Shown in pieces: positions 15,735-24,291 of a DNA stretch of 35,307 nucleotides. Source of the stretch: Flavobacteriaceae bacterium (GTDB taxonomy: Bacteria > Bacteroidota > Bacteroidia > Flavobacteriales > Flavobacteriaceae). Every line of letters starts with the position of its first letter. Positions within the stretch are counted from its first letter, which is position 1. Where the stretch lies: NCBI GenBank assembly GCA_009926065.1, contig RFPP01000019.1, positions 1 through 35,307 of the forward strand. The letters are read 5' to 3'. The position numbers and the translations under genes are program-made. The notes below the pieces were generated by a model. The model ran no database searches. It was not told the DNA's origin and worked only from the letters and a program-made list of their open reading frames with translations.

Positions 15735-17952
15735 ATGATTTTACTGTTTTATCTTTTTTCTTCAGAGTTACATTGGTTTTCTTAGCCAAATCTTTAGATT
15801 GTAGATCACTTAAAACATTTAAAGCTTCATCGATATAAATGTCTTTCGACAAACTCTCATGCCACCTTAGTCTTTTTTCTTTTAAAGCTAAATCCGTTTT
15901 CATCAGTTCATTTTCATAGGGAAGAGAATTGAATGTCAATTGGTTTTTATAATCTAAAACTGCTTTATATTTTTTTGAAGTTTCTTCAAGTAATTTTTGT
16001 TCTGCTTTAAATTTATCAATTTGTAAATTGTAAACAAAATCTTCACTTCTTTGATTAATCCATTTTGCATTTTCATCTATCAATTTAAATTGATTATTTT
16101 CAGCCAATCTTTTTTTACTATTTGCAATGGCGGTAGAAATATTATTTGCTTTATTCCAAATTTTATAATCTGCGGCATCAATTTTGTCCCATGGCATTGC
16201 ATTATCAATGTCTCGTTCTCCCATTTTAATATATGAATACTTATCTGGCATTACAACATCACTACTAACACCCTCCAATTGAGTCGAACCTCCATTAATT
16301 CTATAGAATTTTTGAGTTGTAGTTTTTAAAGCCCCTAAATCTCCTAAGGTTGAATTTCTAACAAATTTATTTAAATCAATAATATTTTGAACGGTTCCTT
16401 TTCCATAAGATTGTTTACTTCCAATGATTACCCCTCTTTTATAATCTTGTATTGCAGCAGCTAAAATTTCCGATGCTGAAGCAGAGAAGTTATTTATCAT
16501 TATTACCAAAGGGCCATCCCATTGAACTTTTTTATCCCTATCATAGAGTACTTCTTTTTCTCCAGATGCCGATTTTATTTGGACAATTGGACCTTGTTCA
16601 ATAAACAATCCTGCAATATCTACTACTGTTTTTAAAGATCCGCCACCATCATCACGAACATCCAATACAATTCCGTTGACGCCTTCTTTTTTTAATCGTT
16701 CCACTTCAATCGACATATCTTTACCAGCATCTCTGCTATCTGGGTTTTCAAAATCGATATAGAATTTAGGTAAATAAATTACACCATATTTCAAACCATT
16801 TTTTTCTACAACACTTGATTTTAAGTACGTTTCTTCAATTTCTATTTCGTCACGAATTAAAGTAATTACTTTAATAGTCCCATCTGTTTTCTTAACTGTT
16901 AGACGAACTTCAGTTCCTTTTGGACCTTTAATCTTCTTAACAACATCGTCAATTTTCATTCCTACAACATCAACAGGATCATTATCCCCTTGGGCAACTT
17001 TTAGGAAAATATCACCCACTTCTAATTCTTTTCCTCTCCAAGCTGGACCACCTGAAATTAGTTCTGTAATTTCTGTGAAATCATTTTTCTTTTGAAGACG
17101 AGCCCCTATTCCAAAGAATTTTCCTGACATACTAACATCAAATCGTTCTTTATCTTCAGGAGCAAAATAAGATGTGTGAGGATCAAAACGTTCTGCAATT
17201 GTATTTATAAAAATCGAAAACCATTCTTCCCTTTTCATTTCTTCTATTAGACTAAAAAATTCATTCATTGATTTTAATGAACTTTCGCGTGTTTCTTTCT
17301 CTAATTGTTCGAATGTTTTAGGGGTTTTATCAATTGGCTTTTCTGATTTGTTTATTCCTAAAGAATCTTTTTTCTCTTTAATTACTCCGTTTTTTAAGTC
17401 TTCTTCTAATTTTAATCTATCTGTTAACGATGACAAAACCGACAATTTTAATTGTTTTCTCCATTTCTCTTTTAATTCTGAGATAGAAATAGGATAATTT
17501 TGTTTTTCATAATCGGAATTAAATTCCTCCTCCACTTTAAAGTCAAATGGTTGACTTAAAATAGATTTATAATAAGATTTACTTTCCTCGATTCGTTTTT
17601 TTAAACGAGTATGTGTCAAATCAAAAAATGTTAACTCTTTATTTTTAATTTGATCATCAATATCTGTTTCATATTTTGAAAATTCATCAATATCTGATTG
17701 TAAAAAGAATCTTTTAGTAGGGTCAAGTGTTTTAATGTATTCTTTAAATAAACTTTTAGAAAAATTATCATCAATTTCTGCTGGACTATAGTGTCCTTTT
17801 TCAATTACAAACGTTAGTAACTCCAACAATAATTTATCTTTTTCAGGATCTCCTTTTTGCTTAGGAATAAAACTCCATAACGCTAAAGAAGCAACTAAAA
17901 CCAGTGCTAAAACCTTATAATTCCTTTTCATAAAATTCAAAAATGTATTCAT
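15733..17952 (-). CDS. prc: Carboxy-terminal (tail-specific) processing protease, S41A family
   Basis: A 739-residue periplasmic serine protease of the Prc/Tsp type. The N-terminal hydrophobic segment is at about residues 13-28. A long helical N-terminal domain reaches about 250, and a PDZ domain spans about 285-365 ('FFGIGARLQKK', 'VGDIFLKV'). The S41 core is at about 385-535, and a charged C-terminal domain matches the Prc-specific extension. The catalytic serine is in 'NNFSASASEI' (Ser492) and the lysine in 'SYGKGTVQ' (Lys518), a Ser-Lys dyad. Length fits Prc rather than the shorter CtpA. Met8 is an alternative start closer to the signal anchor. It probably degrades or trims envelope proteins; transcribed alone. 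Confidence 0.94.
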   Translation of the reverse strand: MNTFLNFMKRNYKVLALVLVASLALWSFIPKQKGDPEKDKLLLELLTFVIEKGHYSPAEIDDNFSKSLFKEYIKTLDPTKRFFLQSDIDEFSKYETDIDDQIKNKELTFFDLTHTRLKKRIEESKSYYKSILSQPFDFKVEEEFNSDYEKQNYPISISELKEKWRKQLKLSVLSSLTDRLKLEEDLKNGVIKEKKDSLGINKSEKPIDKTPKTFEQLEKETRESSLKSMNEFFSLIEEMKREEWFSIFINTIAERFDPHTSYFAPEDKERFDVSMSGKFFGIGARLQKKNDFTEITELISGGPAWRGKELEVGDIFLKVAQGDNDPVDVVGMKIDDVVKKIKGPKGTEVRLTVKKTDGTIKVITLIRDEIEIEETYLKSSVVEKNGLKYGVIYLPKFYIDFENPDSRDAGKDMSIEVERLKKEGVNGIVLDVRDDGGGSLKTVVDIAGLFIEQGPIVQIKSASGEKEVLYDRDKKVQWDGPLVIMINNFSASASEILAAAIQDYKRGVIIGSKQSYGKGTVQNIIDLNKFVRNSTLGDLGALKTTTQKFYRINGGSTQLEGVSSDVVMPDKYSYIKMGERDIDNAMPWDKIDAADYKIWNKANNISTAIANSKKRLAENNQFKLIDENAKWINQRSEDFVYNLQIDKFKAEQKLLEETSKKYKAVLDYKNQLTFNSLPYENELMKTDLALKEKRLRWHESLSKDIYIDEALNVLSDLQSKDLAKKTNVTLKKKDKTVKS

Positions 17953-17975
17953 TATTTTTTTTTAACTAAGGTAAA

Positions 17976-17983
17976 CAAAAATA
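17976..17983 (-). promoter_or_regulatory. Putative -7 promoter box for prc
   Basis: On the minus strand this reads TATTTTTG, matching TAnnTTTG, ending 23 bases before the prc start codon. No convincing -33 TTG is seen at the expected distance. Confidence 0.4.
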
Positions 17984-18093
17984 AGATACTCAAAATATCT
18001 AATTATCTAATTTTTTGTTAAAGATTGAAAAGCTACGATGTGAGTTTAAAAATGATTATTTTTACATCAAAAAAAAATTCAATTAAGTTAAGT

Positions 18094-18366
18094 ATGAAAA
18101 AAATTGATCTTTTTTACGGGTTATTAATTGGATTAATTACATCATTGTTAGGAAGTTACTTATTTATTGTTTTATTTACTCCATATTCCTATATTGATGA
18201 TATTCAGCTTTTAAAATTTGAAGGAATATTAAACAAAATAATCGCCTTAGGAACCATATTAAATATTGGAATGTTCTTTGGTTTATTAAAATATAAAAAA
18301 GAAATAATGGCTAAAGGTATAATTTTAGCCATTATTGTATTAACAATTGTTACATTATTTTTATAG
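18094..18366 (+). CDS. Small integral membrane protein, function unknown
   Basis: A 90-residue protein with three predicted membrane helices: about residues 6-28, 47-65 and 72-89. I recognise no enzymatic motif. The frame opens at TTG 18025, but the extra 23 residues are polar and the ATG at 18094 puts the first helix right after a Met-Lys-Lys start, so 18094 is chosen. It is 9 bases upstream of lpxB and probably translated with it. Small membrane proteins at this place beside lpxB recur in flavobacteria, as far as I recall. Its position suggests a role in the envelope, but nothing in the sequence proves that. Confidence 0.65.
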   Translation: MKKIDLFYGLLIGLITSLLGSYLFIVLFTPYSYIDDIQLLKFEGILNKIIALGTILNIGMFFGLLKYKKEIMAKGIILAIIVLTIVTLFL

Positions 18367-18375
18367 AAATATCCT

Positions 18376-19497
18376 ATGAAATACTATATTATTGCAGGAG
18401 AAGCTTCAGGTGATTTACACGGTTCAAATTTAATGAAGTCTTTATATATAGAAGATCCAACCGCAGAAATTCGTTTTTGGGGTGGCGACTTAATGCAATC
18501 TGCCGGGGGAATTTTGGTAAAACACTATCGTGATTTATCGTTCATGGGGTTTATAGAAGTAGTAATGAATTTAAAAACAATATTAAATAATATTAAAATC
18601 TGCAAAAAAGATATTTTAGAATTCCAGCCTGATGTTTTAGTTTTCATAGATTATCCTGGTTTCAATATGAGAATTGCTAAATGGGCCAAAAAATTAGGTA
18701 TAAAAACGCACTATTATATTTCACCTCAAATCTGGGCTTGGAAAGAAAATAGAATAAAAGATATTAAACGCGACATTGATAATATGTATGTGATCTTACC
18801 TTTTGAAAAAGACTTTTATGAAAATAAACACCATTTTAAGGTTGAATTTGTTGGGCATCCATTAATTGATGCTATACATAATCGTATTGCCGTAAATGAA
18901 ATTGAATTTAGAAGAGAAAATAACTTGAGTGATAAGCCAATAATTGCTATTTTACCAGGAAGTAGAAAGCAGGAAATCTCGAAAATGCTCAAAGTAATGC
19001 TAAGTGTTGTTGCTGATTTTCCAGAATATCAATTTGTAATTGCAGGCGCCCCTAGCCAAGAATATTCTTTTTACAGTACATTTTTAACTTCAAAAAACTG
19101 TCATTTTATTTCCAATAAAACCTATGACTTATTGAGTTTTTCTTTTGCTGCATTAGTAACTTCTGGCACTGCAACATTAGAAACTGCGCTTTTTAAAGTT
19201 CCAGAAGTGGTGTGTTATAAAGGGAGTTGGTTTTCCTACCAAATAGCTAAAAGGATTGTGACTTTAAAATATATTTCACTTGTGAATTTAATCATGGACA
19301 AAGAAGTAGTTACTGAATTGATTCAAGAAAATTGCAATACCAAAAACATTAAAATGGAACTTCAAAAAGTATTAGATCCAAAATATCGAAAAAAAATTCT
19401 TGAAAGTTACACTTCTTTAGAAATGAAATTAGGGGGTAATGGCGCAAGTCAAAAAACGGCAAAACTCATTGTAAATAATATGCAGAAAATTAGATAA
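18376..19497 (+). CDS. lpxB: Lipid-A-disaccharide synthase
   Basis: A 373-residue family 19 glycosyltransferase that joins UDP-2,3-diacylglucosamine and lipid X into the lipid A disaccharide at the inner face of the inner membrane. Clear landmarks are 'IAGEASGDLHGSNLM' (6-20), 'FIDYPGFNMRIAK', 'YYISPQIWAWKENRI' and 'VGHPLID'. 'ILPGSRKQEISKML' binds the nucleotide sugar, and 'TSGTATLETAL' lies near 260. Its length is normal. It confirms a Gram-negative outer membrane with lipid A. It is co-oriented with the C40 lipoprotein and comEC genes downstream. Confidence 0.96.
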   Translation: MKYYIIAGEASGDLHGSNLMKSLYIEDPTAEIRFWGGDLMQSAGGILVKHYRDLSFMGFIEVVMNLKTILNNIKICKKDILEFQPDVLVFIDYPGFNMRIAKWAKKLGIKTHYYISPQIWAWKENRIKDIKRDIDNMYVILPFEKDFYENKHHFKVEFVGHPLIDAIHNRIAVNEIEFRRENNLSDKPIIAILPGSRKQEISKMLKVMLSVVADFPEYQFVIAGAPSQEYSFYSTFLTSKNCHFISNKTYDLLSFSFAALVTSGTATLETALFKVPEVVCYKGSWFSYQIAKRIVTLKYISLVNLIMDKEVVTELIQENCNTKNIKMELQKVLDPKYRKKILESYTSLEMKLGGNGASQKTAKLIVNNMQKIR

Positions 19498-19509
19498 AAT
19501 TTAATTGCA

Positions 19510-19517
19510 TAAATTTG
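19510..19517 (+). promoter_or_regulatory. Putative -7 promoter box for the C40 lipoprotein gene
   Basis: TAAATTTG matches TAnnTTTG and ends 13 bases before the TTG start codon at 19531. It supports initiation there rather than far downstream. No clear -33 TTG. Confidence 0.4.
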
Positions 19518-19530
19518 CAGAAAAATAACT

Positions 19531-20196
19531 TTGAAAAAACTCATTTCACTTTTCCTTTTATTCATAATATTTACGAGTTGTAAAACAACTTCTGTCATAG
19601 TTACGTCTAAATCTGAGGCCGAAAAACAGGGTTTATACAAAAAGCCTGAAGTGGTAATAAATACTACATCAGAAAAGAAAAAAAAGAATTTTATTGAAAA
19701 AGTTGAACCAATAGTTTCTGAAATCTCTCCAAAAAAAGACATAAAAAGTAGATTGAGCACCGATGAAAATTCAGATGATTTTATTATAAGTACTTCCGAT
19801 TCAAGTTATTTAGTTGAGCAGCTTATTAATGCTGCCTTAGAAAATTTAGGGGCTAGATATCGAAGTGGTGGTTCAAGTCCTGATGGATTTGACTGTTCTG
19901 GTTTAATGTTTTTTACTTTTAGTCAATTTGATTTTGTTTTGCCACGATCTTCCAATGAAATGTCCAAATTGGGTACTGTTTTAAATCCTAATCAATATAA
20001 AAAAGGTGATTTAATTTTCTTTAAAACCAATGGAAGAAAAATCATTAACCATGTTGGATTGATTTTAGAAGTTTTGGAGGATGAAATTAAATTTATCCAT
20101 TCAGCAACTTCAAAAGGTGTGATAATATCTTCCACTAAAGAACCCTATTACAAAAAAACTTTTGCTCAAGTAAATAGAATTTATTCTTCGTTTTAG
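19531..20196 (+). CDS. NlpC/P60 (C40) cell-wall peptidase, lipoprotein, TTG start
   Basis: A 221-residue predicted lipoprotein that should cut peptide bonds of peptidoglycan. The signal peptide MKKLISLFLLFIIFTSC has a lipobox with lipidated Cys17. A polar linker follows to about residue 90, and the NlpC/P60 domain occupies about 92-215. The catalytic triad is visible: Cys122 in 'GFDCSGL', His174 in 'NHVGLIL' and His190 in 'FIHSATS'. The start codon is TTG. There is no ATG before the domain, and the signal peptide begins exactly at the TTG, so this unusual start is well supported. It lies 33 bases after lpxB with a possible promoter of its own. Confidence 0.92.
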   Translation: MKKLISLFLLFIIFTSCKTTSVIVTSKSEAEKQGLYKKPEVVINTTSEKKKKNFIEKVEPIVSEISPKKDIKSRLSTDENSDDFIISTSDSSYLVEQLINAALENLGARYRSGGSSPDGFDCSGLMFFTFSQFDFVLPRSSNEMSKLGTVLNPNQYKKGDLIFFKTNGRKIINHVGLILEVLEDEIKFIHSATSKGVIISSTKEPYYKKTFAQVNRIYSSF

Positions 20197-20222
20197 TAAG
20201 ATTAAATGACTACTTTAGGAAA

Positions 20223-22259
20223 ATGAAAATATTTCAATTTCCTTTAATGAAAATAACCATCTGGTTTGTATTGGGAATTGTATTTTCAAGCTATATCAAT
20301 CCAAAACCATCTACCACTTTTATATTTATAGGAATATTTTTTGTTGCTTTTATTGTTACTTTATATTTGTCAAAGAAAGATTTTATCCAAAAAATATATT
20401 TTGGAATTGCTACTTATCTATTATTTTTTCAAATTGGATGCTTTACTCATGTAATCCATAATGAGATATATTACGAAAATAATTATGTTCATTTAATACA
20501 AAATGAAACCGATTATTATTCTGTTGAATTGGTTTTAAGAGAAAAATTAAAAGGTAACGCCAAGATTGATAAATACATTGGATTAGTAAAACGAATTAAT
20601 GGGAAATCTTGTTCTGGTAGAGTTTTAATTCAAATTGACAAAACTAACTTAGATTCTAAGATTCAAATTGGAAATAACATTCAAATTTATGGTAAGTGTT
20701 TCTTAAATAAAATTTCATTAAATCCAAACCAATTTGATTATGGTCACTATTTAAATAATAAATCCATTTATGCTCAAATTTATACTAACTCTAATTCAAT
20801 TAATGTTGGCAATAAAATTGACAAAAATATCTGGTATTATTCCGATCAACTTAGAAATAAAATAATTTCCAATCTACAAATTAATAATTTTTCAAAAGAC
20901 GAATTACAAGTTGTTAACGCTCTTATTTTAGGACAACAACAAAATATTTCAAAGGAAATTTTAAAGGATTATCAGTACGCTGGAGCAATTCATATATTAT
21001 CAGTTTCTGGATTACATGTCGGATTTATTTTACTTTTCATTTCATTTTTATTAAAACCCTTACCCAAAAATAAATTAGGAAATTCAATTCGTTTATTTAG
21101 CATTATCATTTGCCTTTGGGGATTTGCAATATTGGCGGGACTTTCACCTTCGGTAATTCGATCCGTAACTATGTTTTCATTTGTTGCTGTGGGATTGCAT
21201 TTGAAAAGAAGCACCAATATTTTTCACACTTTATTGGTTTCAATGTTTCTAATTTTATTTTTTCAGCCTTCCTTTTTATTTGATGTTGGATTTCAGTTAA
21301 GTTACCTTTCTTTATTTTTTATTCTTTGGTTGCAGCCTTTAATTTCCAATTTATGGACGCCAAAAAACAAAATCGCAACTTACTTTTGGGATATTCTAAC
21401 GGTGTCAATTGCAGCACAAATTGGGGCTTTTCCTTTAAGTATTTACTACTTTCATCAATTTCCTGGTTTGTTTTTTATTACGAATCTAATTATTATTCCT
21501 TTTTTAATTCTAATTATGGGATTAGGAGTTTTAGTAATGGCGATGGCAGCTTTTGATTTTGTTCCAATGTTAACAATGAAATCATTAGAATTTTGTATCT
21601 ATTATTTGAATAAAATTATCAATTGGGTATCTTCCTTTGAGGAATTTATTTTTAAGGATATTCCATTAAATTGGCAAACCTTATTTTGTTTGTACTTAAT
21701 AATTATTGCATTTGTGATTTTATTTAAAAAACCGACATATCCTAAAATAGTATTTGCATTTATAAGTATATTGATTTTTCAATCAACGTTATTAATAACG
21801 CGTTGGGAAATTCAAAAACAACAAGAATTTATTGTTTTTAATAGTTGGAAAAACACACTAATTACAGTGAGAAATGGAGATAAAGTGTTAGTTTATGGCA
21901 ATAAAAGAACTATTGATAAACTTGCATCAAACAATGTTCTAAAGTCATACATAATTGCAAATAATAGCTCAATAACTGGAATAAGTAAAATACAAAATTT
22001 ATATTATTTCAATGATAAAAAGATAATGGTAATTGATAGTTTTGGTGTTTATTCGAAACAAATAAATCCCGATATTATCATTTTAAGGCAGACTCCAAAA
22101 ATAAATTTAGAGCGATTAATTCAAGTAAACCAACCTAAATTAATTGTTGCAGATGCCTCCAATTATAAAACTACCATCCAGCTTTGGAAGTCCATTTGTA
22201 TAAAAAAGAAAATCCCTTTTCATGCTACCACTGAAAAGGGATTTTATAATGTAAAATAA
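20223..22259 (+). CDS. comEC: ComEC/Rec2-type DNA-uptake channel protein
   Basis: A 678-residue inner-membrane protein of the ComEC family, the channel that carries single-stranded DNA into the cytoplasm in natural transformation. The N-terminal helices and DUF4131-like soluble part span about 1-220. The competence domain lies at about 225-500, with the signature 'GAIHILSVSGLHVGFILL' and 'GLSPSVIRSVTMF'. Residues about 535-678 correspond to the position of the metallo-beta-lactamase-like domain but lack a HxHxDH metal motif, so any nuclease activity there seems absent. Hydrophobic helices are numerous throughout the middle. Its last codons encode a perfect hairpin that probably serves as terminator. 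Confidence 0.88.
   Translation: MKIFQFPLMKITIWFVLGIVFSSYINPKPSTTFIFIGIFFVAFIVTLYLSKKDFIQKIYFGIATYLLFFQIGCFTHVIHNEIYYENNYVHLIQNETDYYSVELVLREKLKGNAKIDKYIGLVKRINGKSCSGRVLIQIDKTNLDSKIQIGNNIQIYGKCFLNKISLNPNQFDYGHYLNNKSIYAQIYTNSNSINVGNKIDKNIWYYSDQLRNKIISNLQINNFSKDELQVVNALILGQQQNISKEILKDYQYAGAIHILSVSGLHVGFILLFISFLLKPLPKNKLGNSIRLFSIIICLWGFAILAGLSPSVIRSVTMFSFVAVGLHLKRSTNIFHTLLVSMFLILFFQPSFLFDVGFQLSYLSLFFILWLQPLISNLWTPKNKIATYFWDILTVSIAAQIGAFPLSIYYFHQFPGLFFITNLIIIPFLILIMGLGVLVMAMAAFDFVPMLTMKSLEFCIYYLNKIINWVSSFEEFIFKDIPLNWQTLFCLYLIIIAFVILFKKPTYPKIVFAFISILIFQSTLLITRWEIQKQQEFIVFNSWKNTLITVRNGDKVLVYGNKRTIDKLASNNVLKSYIIANNSSITGISKIQNLYYFNDKKIMVIDSFGVYSKQINPDIIILRQTPKINLERLIQVNQPKLIVADASNYKTTIQLWKSICIKKKIPFHATTEKGFYNVK
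22209..22245 (-). terminator. Terminator hairpin embedded in the comEC 3' coding end
   Basis: A perfect 14-base-pair stem (22209-22222 with 22232-22245) with a nine-base loop lies within the last 17 codons of comEC. Read on the minus strand it is followed by a T-rich run (complement of 22201-22208) and sits 17 bases past the stop codon of the thioredoxin-fold gene, so it probably ends the minus-strand transcript. On the plus strand its T tract is short. Confidence 0.7.
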
Positions 22260-22261
22260 TG

Positions 22262-22723
22262 TTATTTCTTTTTCAAAATACTATTGGCATTATCAACCCA
22301 AACTTTTGGTCCTCCGGCCAAATAACCCGTAGTTCCTAGTTTGTCCATATTGATTTTTCCGTCACTAAGTGTTGCATTAACAAACCAAACCGTTGGATAT
22401 CCTTGAACGGCAAAAAACTGTTGCAATTGATTATTTTGTTCCGTTATTTCGGGAGCTAAAGTGGTTCTTCTAGGAAAATCAAGTTCCACAAGAACTACAT
22501 TTTCATTGGCCCATTTAACAAATTCCGGTGTTCTGAAAACTTCATTTTGAAGCTTTATACACCAGCCACACCAATCACTTCCTGTAAAAAAAAGCATTAA
22601 TGGTTTTTTCGTTTTCTTAGAAACTTCAACAGAATTTCTAAGGTTATTACTCCAAACTAATTCTTGAGCTTCAACTGCGTAAGAACCAAGAATGAACAAT
22701 AGTGCTATAAGTGTTTTTTTCAT
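22262..22723 (-). CDS. Periplasmic thioredoxin-fold protein
   Basis: A 153-residue exported protein with a signal peptide at residues 1-20 (ending VEAQ) and a single thioredoxin-like domain. The redox motif is Cys52-Gly-Trp-Cys55 in 'GSDWCGWCIKL', as in the Thioredoxin_7/DUF255-like group. The cis-proline region is 'VQGYPTVWFVN'. It probably acts as a disulfide reductase or oxidase in the periplasm, but a partner cannot be named. It is the last gene of the minus-strand peptide-transport cluster, 53 bases after the third POT gene, and its stop lies 2 bases from the comEC stop. Confidence 0.88.
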   Translation of the reverse strand: MKKTLIALLFILGSYAVEAQELVWSNNLRNSVEVSKKTKKPLMLFFTGSDWCGWCIKLQNEVFRTPEFVKWANENVVLVELDFPRRTTLAPEITEQNNQLQQFFAVQGYPTVWFVNATLSDGKINMDKLGTTGYLAGGPKVWVDNANSILKKK

Positions 22724-22776
22724 TTTAATGAATATTAAAATTAGTATCTTTTAAATAGGTCCGAAATATCGGAAAT

Positions 22777-24288
22777 TTATTTGACTTCTTGCATTAATTT
22801 TTTTATAAAAGGTGAAATTACAATCAAAATTACTCCCGCTATTAATGCGTAAATCGCTAGTTGCTGATAACCATCAGCATAAATATTTAGTTTATCTATA
22901 TTTGAGGCACTTTCGGAGGCATTAGCAATATTGGCACCTAAAATTCCTGCAAAATATTGCCCATAAGCACTTGCTAAAAACCACATTCCCATAATAACAG
23001 CTTGTGTTTTTTGGGGTGATAGTTTTGTCATGGCTGACATCCCAATTGGTGATAAACACAATTCTCCAAAAGTGATGATAAACCAACCAAAAGTGAACAA
23101 TCCTAGTGAGGTTTTTCCATCCACTCCAGCTATGAATTTAGAATAATAAAATACCCAAAAACCCCCTGCTAAGAATAAAAATGCCAATCCAAATTTGATT
23201 ACGGTATTTGGTTCGATTTTTCTTTTACTCATCCAAAGCCATGCTAAACCAACTAACGCGGCAAAACCAATAACAAAAAAGGAATTTGCAGAATTATTTA
23301 CTCCGTTAGGACTTAGGGTTATTCCGGCAATTGTATTATTTAAATTATTGGCTGCAAACAAACTAAGTGAGCCACCACTTTGTTCAAAGAAAGCCCAAAA
23401 AACAGTTGAAAACAACATGAAAATAATAGCCGCAATTAACTTTTTATTTTCTGAAAAGTTGAAATTTCTCATTTCAAAAAACAAGTAAATTAATGATGCC
23501 GGACCAATAAATATCATAAACCATTTTGTGTATTCGGTATTTTCAACCATCAAAATAATAATTGGTAAAATCAATAATGAGCCAATAAACGTAGCTAATT
23601 CGAATGCCTTTCTTTTGGATGTTTCTATATGCCTAATTGGAGATAATCCTATTGGACCCAAACTTTTTTGAGTTTGCGTAAAAGTCAGTAAACTAATTAT
23701 CATTACCAGAGCGGCAAATCCAAAGCCTATATTCCATCGCAAGTTTTCTGGAACTAAAGTTTGCCATAATGAACCTTCAGCAACTGCTATACAAATATAA
23801 CCGCCAATTAGAGCACCAAGATTTACCCCCATATAAAAGAAAGAAAAACCTGCATCTGTTCTATTGTCACCTTCTTTATATAATTGACCAACCATTGAAG
23901 AAATATTTGGTTTGAAGAAACCTGTACCTACAATTGTAAATCCTATTCCTATAAAAAAGAATTTTACAGGATCTATGGCTAAAATTATACTTCCAATTAT
24001 CATTAATAAGCCTCCCCAAAAAAGAGATTTTCGTAATCCAAGAATCTTGTCCGCAAATAAACCGCCAATAAAAGTAAAAGCATATACCCATGCTTGAGTA
24101 GCACCATATTGTAAATTTGCCACCTCCTCATTCATTCCTAAATGGCCAACCATAAATATAACTAGCATTCCACGCATTCCATAGAAACAAAATCGTTCCC
24201 ACATTTCACTAAAAAATAAATACCAAAGTTGTTTTGGATACTTTCCTTTAAAATTCTGAATTTGTTCTAGTGTAATCTCTTTTTCCAT
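22777..24288 (-). CDS. POT-family proton-dependent oligopeptide transporter (third in cluster)
   Basis: A 503-residue major-facilitator protein of the POT/PTR2 family with about 12-14 helices, importing di- and tripeptides with protons. Family motifs are intact: the ExxER motif in 'SEMWERFCFYGMRG' (27-40), 'GTGFFKPNISSMVGQLY', 'FFYMGVNLGALIGGY', the TM7 segment 'FWAFFEQSGGSLS' with its Phe-Glu-Gln, and 'GELCLSPIGMSAMTKLSP'. It lacks the large loop insertions of its two neighbours. The start is 3 bases after the stop of the preceding POT gene, so the two are clearly translated from one message. Confidence 0.93.
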   Translation of the reverse strand: MEKEITLEQIQNFKGKYPKQLWYLFFSEMWERFCFYGMRGMLVIFMVGHLGMNEEVANLQYGATQAWVYAFTFIGGLFADKILGLRKSLFWGGLLMIIGSIILAIDPVKFFFIGIGFTIVGTGFFKPNISSMVGQLYKEGDNRTDAGFSFFYMGVNLGALIGGYICIAVAEGSLWQTLVPENLRWNIGFGFAALVMIISLLTFTQTQKSLGPIGLSPIRHIETSKRKAFELATFIGSLLILPIIILMVENTEYTKWFMIFIGPASLIYLFFEMRNFNFSENKKLIAAIIFMLFSTVFWAFFEQSGGSLSLFAANNLNNTIAGITLSPNGVNNSANSFFVIGFAALVGLAWLWMSKRKIEPNTVIKFGLAFLFLAGGFWVFYYSKFIAGVDGKTSLGLFTFGWFIITFGELCLSPIGMSAMTKLSPQKTQAVIMGMWFLASAYGQYFAGILGANIANASESASNIDKLNIYADGYQQLAIYALIAGVILIVISPFIKKLMQEVK

Positions 24289-24291
24289 AGT

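Noticed and set aside
20223..22259. Frameshift or truncation of comEC at its C-terminus
   Set aside because: The frame is continuous for 678 codons and the C-terminal region is full length; only metal motifs are missing, as I expect for the Bacteroidota form.
22759..22774. Short hairpin between the third POT gene and the thioredoxin-fold gene
   Set aside because: Only five base pairs with no T run; too weak to call a terminator.
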